Assembly (NCBI GenBank): GCA_937877535.1
Contig: CALFJF010000051.1
Location: 1-64,000 of the forward strand
Direction of reading: 5' to 3'
Source of the DNA: an uncultured Treponema sp.
GTDB taxonomy: Bacteria > Spirochaetota > Spirochaetia > Treponematales > Treponemataceae
Length of the DNA stretch: 64,000 nucleotides
Shown: positions 62,093-64,000 of the stretch, piece after piece
Layout: every line of letters starts with the position of its first letter
Position numbering within the stretch: position 1 is the first letter of the stretch
Notes under the pieces: generated by a model
The model's input: only the letters and a program-made list of their open reading frames with translations
The model's database searches: none
Told to the model about the DNA's origin: nothing
Made by a program: the position numbers and the translations under genes

Positions 62093-64000
62093 TCACTCAA
62101 GTCCTACGTTCACGATGAGTTTGTCTTGATACCAGTCCACGCTCATCGAAAATTCTTTGTCGCTATATCCTTCACACCGCGCCCGAACTTTCCAAACCGT
62201 TCCCGCAAAAAGGTCTTTTGCAGGAATTTTTGAAAGCGAAACCCACTCGCCTTTGTAATTTACGGTGAATTTTGTTTTGTCCGTCAAATCTTTTCCGTCT
62301 TTGAGCGAAAACGACTTGGTGATTATTGAAATCTGGCGATTTTCTTTTAAGAGGTCGTCAAATTGAATCGAAACCGTTTTGTTTCCGCTTTCGACTTTGA
62401 ACGACCGCCAAAGAACGTAAGAACCCAACACGACTTTGAGTCGGTAACTTCCGCGCGTTAAATAGGCGGGCTTTATCGAGTATTTTCTGCTCGCCTTTTT
62501 TGTTTCTCCCGAATCGAGCGAGAAAACGCGACGACTTCCGTTCACCTCTGGTTGGTCTCCGCCGTCTTCAAAAAAGAACGCCATCATTGGAAGGTTCGTG
62601 TTGTACGCCGTGCTGATTCCTTTGTCTGGAATACTGATTGAAACATTCACGGGCGTAAAGAACGGCGAAAGAATCGTTTTGTGAATCGCTCCACTCCTCC
62701 AAAGCCAAACGGCAAGCGAACACAACATAATCGCGCCAAGAAGCGACGAAAGCACAATTTGAAGAATCGGCTTTTTTGGCGTAAACGACGCGATTCTAAA
62801 CGAGCGTCCGCTTGAAAGTGCCCCCACGGTTTTTGCAAGCGACACGCGAATTTCGTGCGTGTCGTAGCGAGAAAGGATTTTTTTCAAAAGGTCGATGACA
62901 GGTTCAAGAGAATCATAGCGTTTTTCGCGATTGTACTTGAGCATTTTTTTTACCGCGCAACACACGCTTCGAGGAACCGTTGGATTCAATTTTCTAATTG
63001 AAGTGTATTTTCCGCGTTTTATGCACTTCATCACGTTTTCGTCAGGGCGCATCGTGCTCATGTTTACGGGACAACCGAATGGTTTTTTTCCGGTGAGCAT
63101 TTCGTAGAGCATAACGCCCATCGAGTAAATGTCCGCCCTATAATCCACGGACGAAGAATCGAGCACTTGCTCTGGAGACATATAAGACGGCGTTCCAAGC
63201 ATTGAACCTGCAAGCGTAAGCGCGTCTTCGCCGTCACCGTTTTCAACGACCATTCCGTCATCGTCGTCGTCAGCACTCCCCTCTTCTTTGTCGTCCGCAG
63301 CAATTCCAAAGTCGGTGATTTTCACTTCCCCCGTCTTTGAAATCAAAAGGTTCGCAGGTTTTATGTCGCGATGAATGATTTTTCGCTTGTGCGCAAATTG
63401 CAAACCTCGACACGCATCCATAAAAATCAAAAGTGCCAATTCAAGACCGAGTGGACCACATTTTGCCACGTTTTTTGGGTCATCGCGGGCATCTTGCTCT
63501 CGCTGTTTTGCGCATTTTTCGATGAGTTTGTCGAGCGAACACCCGTCCACGAGTTCCTCAACAAGATAACTGCTTCTGCCCGCTTTGAAATACTCATACG
63601 TGTTTACGATATACGGACTTTGCAATTCTCGAAGAATCGTTGCCTCCCGCTTGAACCGTTCTTCCGCAGCCGCGTTGTTTTTTAGAATCAACTTTTTGAG
63701 AATTAAATCGGTTCCAAGTTCAGGGTGCTTTGTAATGTAAACCGCCCCCATTCCGCCTTGCGCGAGTTTTTTTATGAGCGGATAATTTCCGATTTTTTTG
63801 TGCGCCGTCGTTTTTTTTGCAGCAGGCTTTTCCGCGCCCTTTCCTGAAACACGAGGCGACGCAGAAGTTTGCGAAATGACAGTGGCTGCCACCGTTCTCT
63901 CCACAGGAGTTTTCTTTGCCACGGGTTTCGCGACCACGGTAGATTCAACTGTTTTTGGCTGCCGTGCGCTCGGAGAACTTTTTGCGCCACCTGCAACAAC
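62093..64000 (-). CDS. Serine/threonine protein kinase, Hanks type (5' end outside the window)
   Basis: The reading frame is open to the right edge, so the N-terminus is missing. The visible 635 residues start with a low-complexity Ala/Lys/Ser/Thr/Val region (about 70 residues). The kinase domain follows: IGNYPLIKKLAQGGMGAVYITKHPELGTDLILKKL (Gly loop and Lys), HRDIKPANLL (catalytic), DFGIA, MSPEQVLD and YEMLTGKKPF. Unlike most, an acidic insert (EEGSADDDDDGMVVENGDGED) stands between DFGIA and the PEQ motif, in the activation loop. One membrane helix (ILQIVLSSLLGAIMLCSLAVWLW) then leads to about 190 outside residues with beta-rich, PEGA-like character. Any internal start codon would cut the low-complexity tail only. 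Confidence 0.88.
   Translation of the reverse strand, partial: VVAGGAKSSPSARQPKTVESTVVAKPVAKKTPVERTVAATVISQTSASPRVSGKGAEKPAAKKTTAHKKIGNYPLIKKLAQGGMGAVYITKHPELGTDLILKKLILKNNAAAEERFKREATILRELQSPYIVNTYEYFKAGRSSYLVEELVDGCSLDKLIEKCAKQREQDARDDPKNVAKCGPLGLELALLIFMDACRGLQFAHKRKIIHRDIKPANLLISKTGEVKITDFGIAADDKEEGSADDDDDGMVVENGDGEDALTLAGSMLGTPSYMSPEQVLDSSSVDYRADIYSMGVMLYEMLTGKKPFGCPVNMSTMRPDENVMKCIKRGKYTSIRKLNPTVPRSVCCAVKKMLKYNREKRYDSLEPVIDLLKKILSRYDTHEIRVSLAKTVGALSSGRSFRIASFTPKKPILQIVLSSLLGAIMLCSLAVWLWRSGAIHKTILSPFFTPVNVSISIPDKGISTAYNTNLPMMAFFFEDGGDQPEVNGSRRVFSLDSGETKKASRKYSIKPAYLTRGSYRLKVVLGSYVLWRSFKVESGNKTVSIQFDDLLKENRQISIITKSFSLKDGKDLTDKTKFTVNYKGEWVSLSKIPAKDLFAGTVWKVRARCEGYSDKEFSMSVDWYQDKLIVNVGLE

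Overview
The window looks like part of a Treponema chromosome, most likely a gut- or rumen-type species. The reasons are a GreA domain carried at the end of a very long TPR protein, a neighbouring GH57/DUF1957 and DUF4912 gene pair, a very long signal peptidase I, many lipoproteins and TPR periplasmic or membrane proteins, and runs of A and T typical of host-associated treponemes. Anabolic genes (dTDP-rhamnose, tryptophan, cobalamin) argue against the T. pallidum lineage. The genus is inferred from gene content; there is no 16S gene here.

Layout. 1-1890: trpE with a 44-codon trpG remnant, flanked by palindromic repeats, and a promoter covered by two operator-like palindromes. 1900-5863: rfbACBD (dTDP-L-rhamnose). 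5890-14206: surface-polysaccharide island with a Wzi-like outer-membrane protein, flippase, two glycosyltransferases and an acetyltransferase. Within it lies a HipA-like kinase gene divergent from an ADP-ribosyltransferase-like gene and a small partner. 14267-28046: a long minus-strand block (rpe, three exported or TPR proteins, recA, folK, scpA, scpB, rluB, cmk, rpsA, a sigma-54 activator, a TPR membrane protein, a lipoprotein). 28233-32375: two plus-strand TPR genes, the second ending in GreA. 32414-38435: cobalamin operon with two gene fusions. 38610-38760: tRNA-Val and tRNA-Gly. 38882-45151: GH57 and DUF4912, enolase, and three envelope proteins of unknown role. 45274-53029: secA, lepB, class I fumarase with hpt, a small protein and tatD. 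53180-57809: miaA back to back with a single-chain type IIG restriction-modification enzyme, then trxB. 57865-64000: an RlmI-like methyltransferase, lon, and a Ser/Thr kinase cut by the window end.

Three observations stand out. First, a family of short palindromes (core TTGAGCYTGTCGAAA) has stem arms that change in a compensating way. Copies lie between genes but also inside rfbB, rfbD and the restriction-modification gene with the reading frame kept; in rfbD one copy looks nested inside an older repeat. The same element ends the trpG remnant. Second, seven genes have a clear -10 box only 6-9 bases before the start codon, which predicts leaderless mRNAs. Third, the HipA-like and ADP-ribosyltransferase-like genes share a 99-bp divergent promoter region with an 18-bp palindrome inside the HipA-side promoter, a candidate toxin or defence module.
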